Program-made: the position numbers and the translations under genes
NCBI GenBank assembly: GCA_963971535.1
Contig: OZ020587.1
Coordinates: 157,765,901 to 157,829,900, forward strand
Direction: 5' to 3'
DNA from: Notolepis coatsorum
Lineage: Eukaryota; Chordata; Actinopteri; Aulopiformes; Paralepididae
Length of the DNA: 64,000 nucleotides
Shown here: positions 26,101 to 38,100 of the stretch, one piece after another
How the letters are laid out: the number at the start of each line of letters is the position of its first letter
Numbering within the stretch: the first letter of the stretch is position 1
The notes under the pieces: model-generated
Seen by the model: the letters and a program-made list of their open reading frames with translations, nothing else
Told to the model about the DNA's origin: nothing
Databases searched by the model: none

Positions 26101-29100
26101 TATCGTATCGTGAGGCCTCTGGTGATTCCCACCCCTATTCCACTGACACGATGCCTTTAACCCTTTCACTGCTGCACTACCAAACGGTTAACCCTTTCAC
26201 TGCGACAATACACAGAAGGTTAACCCTTTCACTGCAAAACAATTTAAATAAAAAAAATTTCATAAAAATCTTAGTCAAACCTTTAGTATTATGGATATTA
26301 AACATGCTGGCAGAGTACATGCATCCATGTTGTCGTGAACATTTTAATTAAATAAAGAAATGCCCTATCCATAGTCGCCGTAGGAAGAGATAAAATAAAA
26401 AAATAAAATAAAAAAGAATTCCTACCTACTCATGGCCTTAACTGACAAACCAACAGGAACCAAACAGTATTTTGTTTTTATGCCTTAACCCTTTACTATC
26501 GCACTACCGACGGTAACCGAGAGAGGGAGCTTCCTTACCTCCGGGGCTGTTGTTCATGTCCCTGTCGTGCTGCGAGCCCACCGAGTTCACCCTCACCGTG
26601 TGCAGGTTGGGGATCTGCCCCGCGTGGTGGTGGTGGTGGTGGTGGTGGAGGAGGCCGCCCCCCTGCTGGCCGCTCCCCAGCGACAGCGTCTGGACGGGCG
26701 CCAGGGTGATCTGCTGCGGCGGCGTGGTGGTGGGCAGCTGGAGGTTCTGCAGGTTCTGCACGCCCTGCACCTGGAAGGTCTGCCACTGGATCTGCCCCGA
26801 CGCCGTCACTGTCTGCGCCTGGATAATGAAGGTGCCCGGGTTGATGAGCTGCACGTTCTGCAGGCCCTGGCCCCCGCCGCCCCCCGCCTGCACCAGCTGA
26901 CAGTCCAGGCCGCCGCCCTGCAGTTGCTGCAGCTGGAGGATGGGCTGCGCCGACGACACCTGGAGGTAGGGATGGGCAATTCATCGGGGGGAAAAAAATC
27001 GCGATCTCGATTCATAGACCTATGCAATCTCATTTCAAAATTATGACGATTTTCTTTATAAAATATATATATATATATTATATTATTAATTAATATTAAA
27101 TATATATATTTTTTTAAGCTTTTTTCCCTGCTCTTTTTTGAGGGCACTCCATCCACCCCCCCCCCTCTTCGGGGGACAACTTTATTATTTATTATACGTT
27201 TTAACTATTTACAGTACAAAATTTAATAAAAAGTGTAGTAAAATAAGAAAAATATTTAAAAAATATATTTCATTGCCCTCTCGGAGGGGGGGAACTCAGA
27301 CTAGACATTGACAAACAAATTACAACTAAGGACAATGAAGGACAACAACGAATACACATGACAAGGGAAAGGGGGGGGGGGCAGAGAGGGGAGTAAGTAA
27401 AGTAGGGGGTGAGGAGGGGGATTGAGAGAAGGGTGGGTTGTGGAGTGGACGGCTCACAGGTCAATCTCCTATGATTAGGAGCCTAGATTATTCACAAGCA
27501 ATTCCCAGATGTTATTAAATTGTGAGACTTCGATGTGATCCACGGTTGAGATTGTTTCCTGTGATATGTAATTTGAGAGAAGGCCCAACCATTGCCCAGT
27601 ATTCACATATTTTTTCTTGTCTTCCAGTTTAAGAGGATAGTTTTCTTGGCAACAGCTAGAGAAACGAGTAGGGGTTTGGTGTTCTGGACTAATAAATTGA
27701 TAGCAGTAGTATCCCCAAGTAGGCAGAGGGAGAGGGAGAGAGGAATGCTGCAGCTCATGACCCGGGATAGTGTATTGATGACGGAATTCCAGAAGTCTTG
27801 AACAGGTTGGCAGAGCCAGGTGGCATGGAAATAGTTGTCTGGGGTGTTGAGGGTGCAATGGGAGCATACATCTGTGCTTGCAAATCCCATTTGAAACATC
27901 CTGTGCTGTGTGATATGTATTAATATTAAAAAAAAAAAAAAAAAAAACCCGACCGGTACTTTACTTTTTTTAAATGATGACGATTCTGACTAGAGTTATT
28001 TTGTATGTTACAAGAGACTTTTAAGTTTAAAGGAAAACTCCAACATTTTGGGAAATTAGCTTATTTGCCATCTACCCTGGAGTTAGACAAGAAGATACAT
28101 ACCTTTTTCTTCTCTGTGCATGCAGTAGGAGTAGGAAGACGTTGGGAACTAGGCTAATGGAGGAACCTACTTCCAGTGACTGACGCTAAGCTAGGCTAAC
28201 GGTGCACGTCTTCCTACTCCTACTACATGCACAGAGAAGAAAAAAGGTATGCATCTTCTTGTCTAACTCCAGGGTAGATGGCAAATAAGCTAATTTCCCA
28301 AAATGTTGGGAGTTTTCCTTTAAGTCAAGCACTTTGATATATGTTATGTTGTCTGTTTAAGAAAGAGTGCAATAAATGATTTTATTGAATAAGAATCGTG
28401 TGAGAGAATAGTGATCACAATTCTTAAGAGAGGGAAAAATCGTGATTCACATTTTTAGCAAGAATCGCCCCCCAGCCCTACCTGGATGTTGTGGACCTGG
28501 TTCTGCTGCACGAAGGCCTCCTGGAGGACAGAGCCCCCCGAGTCCGCGTGCTGCTGCTCCATGGACGACAGCGAGGCGGCGTCCTGCGTGGTCAGCAGAA
28601 CCCCGCCCGACTCGCCCGCGGCGGCGGACGACGTCGGCACGTAGATCCCTTGGTTCGCGTGGTCGGAGTCATTCTGGGAGAGGAGGACGTGGCCCTTCAT
28701 CTCCAAGCAGCCCTCCGAGCCCTCCTCCTCCTCCTCCTCCGCCGACTGGCCGGTCATGATCAGCTGGCCGTCGGCGGTGACGCCGGTGGCGATGGTCTGG
28801 GCACCGGACAGGCCGAGGGAGTCCAGGTCCAGGCTGTTGATGGGCAGGAAAGTGATGTTCCCCGGCAGACCCATAGGCACGTTCGTGACCACCTGCCCCT
28901 GGCTGTTGAAGGAGGCGGAGTTCCCGATAGAGAGGCCCTGTATGTGCTGGACGTGGCCCGTCTGTGAGATGAGGTTCTGGTGGTTGGCGGCAGTGGTGAG
29001 GATGCTCTGGCTGCCGTCGCCGGGCAGAATCTGGATCTGGTGGTGACCCGCCGTGGCGCCGTCTTGCGACGAGAAGCTCAGCTGTCCGGCGCCGTCAGCC

Positions 29101-32100
29101 GTCTGGATCTGAGGGATCACTTGGTACTGGATGTTAGGCACTGCTGTGTGGGCGGAGGAGGAGGCGTCGAGCCCCGAGGTCACAAAGATGGGTTGACCCT
29201 GGAGGCCCTGGAGAACGTACTGTCCGTTGGACGTGAGGATGCCCTGACCCTGGATGTGGATCATGCCGGTGGGGTCGTCCTTGCCCCCCGCTGCCGTCAC
29301 CGTCTGGGGGCTCAACACCTCCCACCGGTCGCTCCCCGTCAGCTGGATGGACGTGAGGTGGTCCGTCGTCTGGGGGGGGGGGGGGGGGGGGGGGAGGGGG
29401 AGACAATGGAGGACTTATAGACAACGACAAACAAATGCTCTGAAAAAGACGGTAATGTATAGAGCAGTTGCTTATCGGAATAGTATACAGAGAAATATAA
29501 CTATGGTAAGGAACAAATTTATGTTTAGAAATAAAGTTTAAAAAATTGCGCTCTGGAATAACGAGATACATTTTGGTCATTGACTTATTATGGAAATTAA
29601 TATGGAAATATAAAGGTGATCGGTGACTTGAGAAAAGTTATGCTATATTATGAGTTAAAATCATATAAACGAGTTTATCTGTTTTGTTCTTATGGACTGA
29701 TTATGGAATATGTATTCTATGGTTGGAGAATTGTGATATCCGACTTATGAATATTGAGTGAGCTTTGATTCACTTGGTCTGTTTGTTGTGATGTATTCTT
29801 GCGAGTACTTCAATGTTTGTGGTTTTATATTTGTATTTAAAAAAAATTGTGTTTGTATTTTAAATGTTTGGACCCCAGGAAGAGTAGTCTCACCTTGGTG
29901 TAGACTAATGGGGATCCACAATAAAACAATAAAAAACGAAAGCAATGCAACAAAAAGGTGCTGTAAGTGTTAAGATAAGTGTTTAAGTACCTCTACATTC
30001 TGACGGCCATCACTGACTGCAGTAAACACAAAATACATTTCCTGGTATCCTGTTCCCGCATTATCCAATCAGGAGAGAGATACCTCTCACTGCAAAAATT
30101 GGCTGACAAAATAAGAAATAAAACCTAGTTTTAAGCAAATATGTGCTTGAAACAAGTATAAAAATCTGCCAGTGCAGTAAGCAAATTTGGCTTGGTAAGA
30201 TTTCTTGAAATAAGTCAAATTATCTATCTATAGGGTTCTCTCTCCTGATTGGATTGGATTGAAGTGAAAAGGGATACCAGAACATTTATTTTGTGTTTAT
30301 TGCAGAGTGGAGGAACTGGGAAACCCATGACACACCTATTTTAACAAAATAATACCACTTACAGCACTGTAAAATCTTTAAAAGGGAAAGTTCAGGGTTA
30401 TTATTAATCACTGGCCAAACCCCCTCATGGATAATTCAAAAAAAGGTTTTCATTGCATATTTCGCCTGGCAGAACCCTTATTGCAGAACCATAATATTGT
30501 GTTCCGGTTAGTCGTGCTACACGGACCCAAACACTCCCGTCTCCGTGCCTGGCAGAACCATCATCTGGTCTGCCGTTACTGTATGAAGCACTCGCTCAGG
30601 GGCTCATACAGAACCAAGCATGTCACCGTAAAGTATGTGTACGGGCCGGTATTTTATTGTGATCATTAATAAACAAACCTGATCAATATCTTTGACCAGG
30701 ATGACTAACGAACCAAAACCAAAAACCCACCCTGTACCAAAACATGAAATCTGCCGTTCCGTGAGCGGAGAGAGACCTGCTGCAGACAAGAGTGGAGGTA
30801 ATGTAATTATTACAAATGGTAACGGTGACCGCTTTGACATTAAGCGGCGCCATCGGGTATATTGCCGTGTTATGGTTATTGCCGCTGCCGTGCATTTTTT
30901 TAAGATGCGTTCTAAAAATAGATTTCCCTCCATGATGAATCGATCACTACTCGAGTATTTAATGCGATCAATCGATCTGGGGAAAACATTACTTGTGACG
31001 TTCCCCATTATGGTCCGTGTGAATGCAGTCACGCAGAAGGACCCTCTTTGAGTGTAGGCAGCCCTGGTCTAGTGGTATAATAATGCTTTCCATCACTGAC
31101 ATCACCAGCCTTCATGATAAACAAGGAGTGGTGCGATTTAGGCAACACAAAGGAACTGTCTAACCACTGCTCCCCAGACCTGGAGTTTATCACGATAAAA
31201 TGTCGACCCTTCTTCCTCCCAAGAGAGTTAACGTCCATCATCCTCATCGGAGTGTACATTCCACCACACGCGAACACTGGGGTCGCACTTTCAAAACTTC
31301 ACGACGAGGTAAACAAACTCCAGACAGCTAATGTTGACGCTGCCATTTTGGTTCTGGGTGATTTCAACAGCGCGCGTCTTAAAAAGGTGTTGCCGAATTT
31401 CTATCAGCATGTGACCTGTCCCACCAGAGGCGAGAACATATTAGACCATGTATACTCGCAATTTAAGAATGGGTACAAGTCACAGGCTCTTAGTCCATTC
31501 GGTAAAAGCGATCACGCCGCCATCTTTCTTTTGCCAAAGTACAAACAAAGTCTCAAGCGAACGCCGGTGGTCTCGCGAGAGGTTAAGCGTTGGGCCGTGA
31601 CGTCAGAGGAGTCACTCCAAGCTGCACAGACTGGAGTGTATTCCGTGATAACACAGCCAATATTAACGAATACACCGAAACGGTGATTGACTATGTCTGT
31701 ACTCTGGTAGAAGAAACAATCCCCTCCACCAAAATTAAAATCTACCCAAATCAAAAGCCCTGGGTAGACAAATCCGTCCGTGAGGCTCTGAAAGTGCGCA
31801 CATCAGCATACAACACCGGGCTGGTGACAGGCAACATGGAAGAACACAAGATGGCAAGATACAACGTCAGGAGAGCAGTAATAGAGGCAAAACGGCGTTA
31901 CAGGGATAAAGTTGAACTTCAGTTTGAAAAAAGGCTGACTCTAGAGGCATGTGGCAGGGCCTCAGAACAATGACAGACTACAAAGGCACCCCCCTCAAAC
32001 TGAACAGTGACATCTCCTTAGCAAATGATCTCAATTCCTTCTATGCAAGGTTTGAGGCTGTGAATAACAACACCAGCCTACAAACCACGGCAATGGGGGG

Positions 32101-35100
32101 GGGGGGGGGTCTGCTGATGGAGACTCAGTGTTCAGGGTAACAGAGCATGAGGTGAGACGGATCTTTAAAAAAGTGAATATCAGGAAGGCAGCAGGACCGG
32201 ACGGCATCCCCGGCCGCGTCCTAAAAGTCTGTGCCGACCAACTGGCCCCGGTATTCACTGACATTTTCAACCTGTCCTTGGAACAGGCTGTCATCCCCAC
32301 CTGTCTGAAGAAGTCCACCATCATCCCTGTACCCAAAAAATCTACGCCCGCTTGCCTCAACGACTACCGCCCTGTAGCCCTCACCTCCATAGCCATGAAG
32401 TGCTTTGAGAAGCTAGTGAAGGGCTACATCTGTTCCTCCCTCCCCATCAACCTGGACCCTCTGCAATTTGCATATCGCCCCAACAGGAGGACGCCATAGC
32501 CCATGTGCTGCACACAGCAGCATCACACCTGGACAAGAGGCAGGGGAACTATGTGAGAATGCTGTTCATCGACTACAGCTCAGCATTCAATACCATAGTC
32601 CCCTCCAAACTCATAGCCAAGCTCAGGGACCTGGGCTTGAACTATGACCTCTGCCAGTGGGTCTTGGACTTCCTGACGGGCAGACCCCAAGTGGTAAGAG
32701 CCGGCAACTGCACCTCCTCATCCATCACGCTCAACATAGGGGCCCCCCAGGGCTGTGTTCTGAGCCCCCTCCTCTACTCCCTGTACACACATGACTGCGT
32801 AGCACAGCGGAACAACAACACCATCATCAAATTTGCTGATGACACAGTAGTGGTGGGCCTGATCTCTGCCAACGACGAAAGGGCCTACCTGGAAGAGGTA
32901 GAGAACCTGTCACAGTGGTGTCAGGAGAACTGCCTCTCCCTGAACGTCAGCAAAACAAAAGAGATGATTGTGGACTTCAGGAGGTCGGGGGTCAAGGACT
33001 ACAGCCCCCTCAGCATCGACGGGGCACCGGTTGAGAGAGTGAACAGTTTCAAGTACCTCGGAGCCCACATATCCGAGGACTTGACATGGACCACACACAT
33101 TGACAGTGTTGTGAAGAAGGCACGACAACGCCTCTACTTCCTCAGGCGCCTAAGGAAGTTCCAAGTCAGTCAGAAGATCCTTAGGAACTTCTACTCATGT
33201 ACAATAGAGAGCATCCTGACCGGCAACATCACCTCCTGGTTTGGGAATAGCACTGCACAAGACCGTAGCAGACTACAAAGAGTGACACGTTCAGCCGAAC
33301 GCACAATTGGAGGGGGGCTTCCCACCCTCCAGAACATTTACAACAAGCGGTGCAAGGGGAAGGCTAAGAGAATTATTAAGGACTCGAGCCACCCGAACAA
33401 CTGCCTCTTTGAACTGCTGCGGTCAGGCAAGCGATACCGGAGTCTTAAGGCGAGCACAGAAAGACTCAGAAGAAGCTTCTATCCCCAGGCCATCAGGCTG
33501 CTAAACGAACAATAATCACTATGCAACAACCATCAAATGCACACAGCACACACACCCACACTCACTTAAACAAACAACACACTGCAGCAGCACCCACTCT
33601 CCACACTTTAGATCACCTAAACACACTTTACACTTTATATTTATTGGTAAAGGATTTGCACTACAACTCGTACACCTTACTGTAAATTGCACCTAAATTG
33701 TACCTCATCCCATTTCTCCATTTCTGCCTTGCACTATATAGTATTGTATATTAGTACACTGCACAGTATTGTATATTGTATGGTAACTACGTCTATTCTG
33801 CATCGAACATTGTACATATGTCTAAACTGAACACTGTGACCTCATTTTTTTACTTCTAATTTTACTATGTTATTTTATTTCATACTTATCTTGTCTTGCA
33901 CAGTCTCTGGAGCGCAACAGTAAGAAGCATTTTGTATAAAAGTATTCTGTACTTCTGTATGACAACTATTAAAGAAACTTGAAACTTGAACTTGAAACTT
34001 GACCAAAACGTCCGGACATGATTTCAAAACAGGTCCGGCTGAGCAACAGATGCTGGTTATGACTGTTGTATTGACCGGTGTAATTCTATTTTTACTCTAA
34101 ATCGTTTAGAGTCCTAACCGTTTGCAGCCTCTGTGCTTCATCCAATAACGCATTAAGTGACACAGCTTGAAAATGGGGATATTAAAAGGTCCCATTATTC
34201 ATAGTATAGTATATATAGTCCTTATTAAATAGGTCTTTGATGTTCCTAAACGTGTCTTGTTGGGGATATTAAAAGGCCACATTATTCATAGTATATATAG
34301 TCCTTAAATAGGTCTTTGGTGTCCCTAAACATGTCTTTGAAGTTTTCTTTTGCCATTCTAGCATTGGGATATGGGCAGGTTTCATCAAGTTAAATGTAAG
34401 ACTTTTTAAGACCTTTTTAATACCGCCTAGAACTAAAATGACTACTAATTTCACAACCATACTAGCGAAAAAAACTAAAGCGACACTAAACTGGCGACTG
34501 GACTTTAAAATGTGTATTATTGCATGTTCCATACAAGCTCTCACCAGACACACCAAGCTCCCGATAGCCCCCCAAAAAACATGAACATAAATATGATTTC
34601 ATCTCCCGACAGCCGGGCAGCCCCCCAAAAATTGAATACCTGTGCAAATGAAATGTACGACTTTCTAATACCTTTTAAGGCCTTAAATTGAGAATTATGA
34701 ATGTAATGCTTTTTAAGACATTTTAATACCCTTTAATACCCTAAGCAGTCATCTCAAGAAGAGGAAAACGATCACAGTACAGTGAAGGGAACCTCGTAGA
34801 GGCCAAAACAAGTGTGAAATATCTAGGAATCACTCTTGACCAGTCTGTCTCTGGAGAAGAAATCGCAGTGACAGTCCTGTCCAAAGTCGCAAAGAAAGTC
34901 ACATTTCTATATAGATAAGATACACACGTGATCTAAACCTAAAAGTAAAACAATTATTAGTTGCATCTCTAATCCAGTGTCATTTCGATTATGCTTGTTC
35001 TGCATGGTATAGTGATATTTCCCAAAAGCTCAAAAATAAACTGCAGGTTGCACAGAACAATGTGTGTGTGTATGCTAAACATATAGGAGACATATAGGAC

Positions 35101-38100
35101 CGATAGAAAGAAAAGAAGTAGGACTATTACCAGTAGATAAAAGAGTAAAACAACTTAAGCTAAACCACATGTATAACATTGTTAACGACAGGGCCCCTGC
35201 AGGCCTGTACACTGCGATGATATGATCGCGAATTGCCCCTTTAATTGGCCGTTGCGATTGGTAAATATTATCTGGGGGCGGGCTTGCGAGTAGTGCTTTC
35301 AAGCCTTGCATTCGCATTTCACTCCTAAATGATCCAAGGCGTGTGATGACGCCACTCACGCGAGCGGTCAGTGCGACACAATGTCGTGGTGCTATGAAAG
35401 AATCTGTCGGCAATGAATGAACTTACTGCGATCACAGATAGCCTGAGTGAAAAAAAAGATTTGCGTGTGGAGTGAATCTAGGTCACGCTATATACTTGGT
35501 ACTTGTAGTCTATCGTGCGATTAAAGACCATGTCCCTATCTGCGTAGTCTATACATCCAACACCAAATCCCATAATTCCTAGCAAAACGAAACTGAACGT
35601 GGCCTCTCTTCCTTTCAATATGGACTATTGCATCGCCAAAGAAGCACCTCATTTCAATACATTTAAGATACAAATTTTGCTCTGCAAGAACAACGGAGTG
35701 GATATCAGTCCACGTCCGATGTGGAGAGATGATAAGATGATGATGATTGACGTGATGATGTGATGATTGATTGACGGGGACACGGACACTTCTAACGTTC
35801 AGGTTCAGCCATTAGGTGAGTAGTAGTAGCCCACTATTAGGACGTGAAATACTGTCTACTTAAATTTATAAAATATCAACCTATCTATCTATCTAATAAT
35901 GAGACAATATGCAAATAAGATAATACTAATAATTGTCACGGTGTCCCCGTATATGAAATGAAAGTGGCTTGCAACTTTACTAGCTGTCACAAACTGTTTA
36001 TTTCTCGTTTAGCATAGTATTACATTCCACTTCTATAAACAATCAAAGTCCTACCGTAAGAGCCTCATACGGGTCAATTAAACCTTTCCTTCGAGCTAAG
36101 TTGGACTGAACATTTCACTGTCAAAAGCGCAAATGTAAATAAGGTTGCGTCGCAACACGGTTTTCAAAATAAAGGTCACATATACAAATCCCCTCTCAAT
36201 TCTTACTAAAAAAAGTCCCGGATATACATAAACATTAATTGGCATAGATCTCTATAAACGGCCCAACACATTGATCACTTTAGGCACACCCTGAAACCAG
36301 TAACATCACAAATATGAAGCAGGTAATTACCCATACAAATAATAAACCTTTCATGGGGTTATTTACAATAATAATTCATTTGATTTCTAAAGCACTTTTC
36401 ATTGTGAAACAAATGTATGCAGAGTTTCTTGTCCTCCTGATTAATGCAATGGTGTGTGTGTGTTGTGGTGATCTCATTCAAGGAGCACTACACAAGCGCG
36501 CGCACACACACACACACACAGTTTGTTGTTTTTGTTCTATTAGTGATTTACACACTTTCTCGGTTGGTTCATTATAAAAGATACAAACCTGAAAACAAAC
36601 GCACTTAAATGTTAAATAAAAGGACCACAGTAATGAGGCAGGAGGAACATATTTTTTAAATAATGGTAAAATTGTTATTTAAAAATGTGCCCCTAAAAAA
36701 TATTTTTTGCCTCTAAATGTCTCATTTAGGGGCAAGTGTGCCCCTAGTGAAAAAGCTTAGCGTACAGCCCTGGGCCCCTGGATATTTGAAAGGTCATGTG
36801 GTTATGGTAAGAGAGCTACACAATCATAACACCAGAGCTAGAATTATGTCTTGCAGTGTTCCTAAAGTTAAGAGTAAGATAGCTAGAAGCTCCTTTTTTT
36901 CACACAGGTGTAGTACTCTGGAATGAACTACCTCTGCCTACTAGGGCTGACCTTCGATTTTTTTTGGAATTCGAAGCTTCTGGGCCGAGATTCGATTTTA
37001 ATTCAAAGCTTCGAAATACATATTTTGTTTATATAAATATATTATTATTATTATAATTTTTTATTTCTTTTTTATGTTGTGGGACTTGTACAGCACTTTG
37101 TTCAACTTTGTCAGTGCTGTAAAGTTTAAACCTTTTTAAATCTGAGACAAACTAAACACTTTGCTTCCATGAAATATTGTAAGCAGTCATTTGAGGCTTT
37201 ATAAAAGCAGCACAATGAACACAAATCTGTCAGTGCCGAGTCCGACTAGGGATGGGTACCGAATTCGGTACTTTTGAGGTACCGAACCGAAACACGTCGG
37301 TACTACCGAGTATCGAATCAAGTGAGATACCGAGAGAGAGAGAAAAAAAATTACTTTTCATGGCAACGTTCACACGCACAATATATGCTTACCTAGGATT
37401 TGACTTGATTCAACAACAAAGCAGTCGGAGCAATGACAAGCCGAAAACTGTCGAAATTGTAGTTATTTGAAGTTTGGATATTTTTTTTTTACGACTGAGG
37501 TAGGTAAATTAAATTTCTTGAGACTAAAGTACCGAAAAAAGGTACCGTTGGGTACCGGTATCAATTCACAGGTACCGGTATCGGTTCAAATGTGAAAAGG
37601 TACCCATCCCTAAGTCCGACCTCATCTTAAATAACAAACAGCATTGCTTGTTGTAATTAACAAAGAGAGGCAGAGTTGATTTTGCTTCGAAGTATTTAAG
37701 ACCAGCCCTAGTTTTTATGTTTTAAATATGATATGTTTTTGATATCCTCAGGAATACAAATTGGTCATGATCATTTGTTTTTATGATGCGCTTGTAATTT
37801 CCAAATAATAATCAATAAGCATGCATCTAAACCCCTCTGTTTCAGGCCTGTTCTCAATGTGCTGTTTCTGCCTGAACCTTTAAATGAAAATGAGCTGCTC
37901 CTGCCCACAAACTAAATTCAGATCAAACTAGGCGTTGCAGATCAAATATGACTCAAGGTACATAGGGCCCCATGGATGGAATCGCGGAGTATTTCACGGA
38001 ATTGAGATATTAACACAGAATTTTGAATTATCGCGGAATGGCGTGGAATTTGCTTTAATTATACATAAATCAGTTTTCATATAAATCAATCGTCACTACG

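Larger units (their letters stand above)
26967..28480. mobile_element. hAT-type element forming sp3 intron 4, TSD CCTGGAGG/CCTGGATG
   Basis: The left end TAGGGATGGGCAATTCATC and right end (as reverse complement) TAGGGCTGGGGGGCGATTC share TAGGG(A/C)TGGG and GATT/CGAT subterminal motifs. The flanks CCTGGAGG (26959-26966) and CCTGGATG (28481-28488) differ at one base, which is intronic in the left copy. Two later insertions are nested: an L1 fragment and a foldback MITE. Removing them leaves about 400 bp, a typical MITE length. Confidence 0.85.
26960..28481 (-). other. sp3: sp3 intron 4, coextensive with a transposon plus one TSD copy
   Basis: In sp3 sense: exon ATCCAG | G-TAGGGCTGGG ... CCCATCCCTA-CCTCCAG | GTGTCG. 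The donor G is the last base of one duplication copy, the donor T is the first base of the transposon, and the acceptor AG comes from the second copy. Removing the intron restores the continuous reading HNIQVSSAQ. Retention would terminate after eight extra codons. Confidence 0.85.

Noticed and set aside
26535..29580. Plus-strand and alternative-frame ORFs over the sp3 exons
   Set aside because: Shadows of the GC-rich sp3 coding frame; the minus frames matching Sp3 explain the region.
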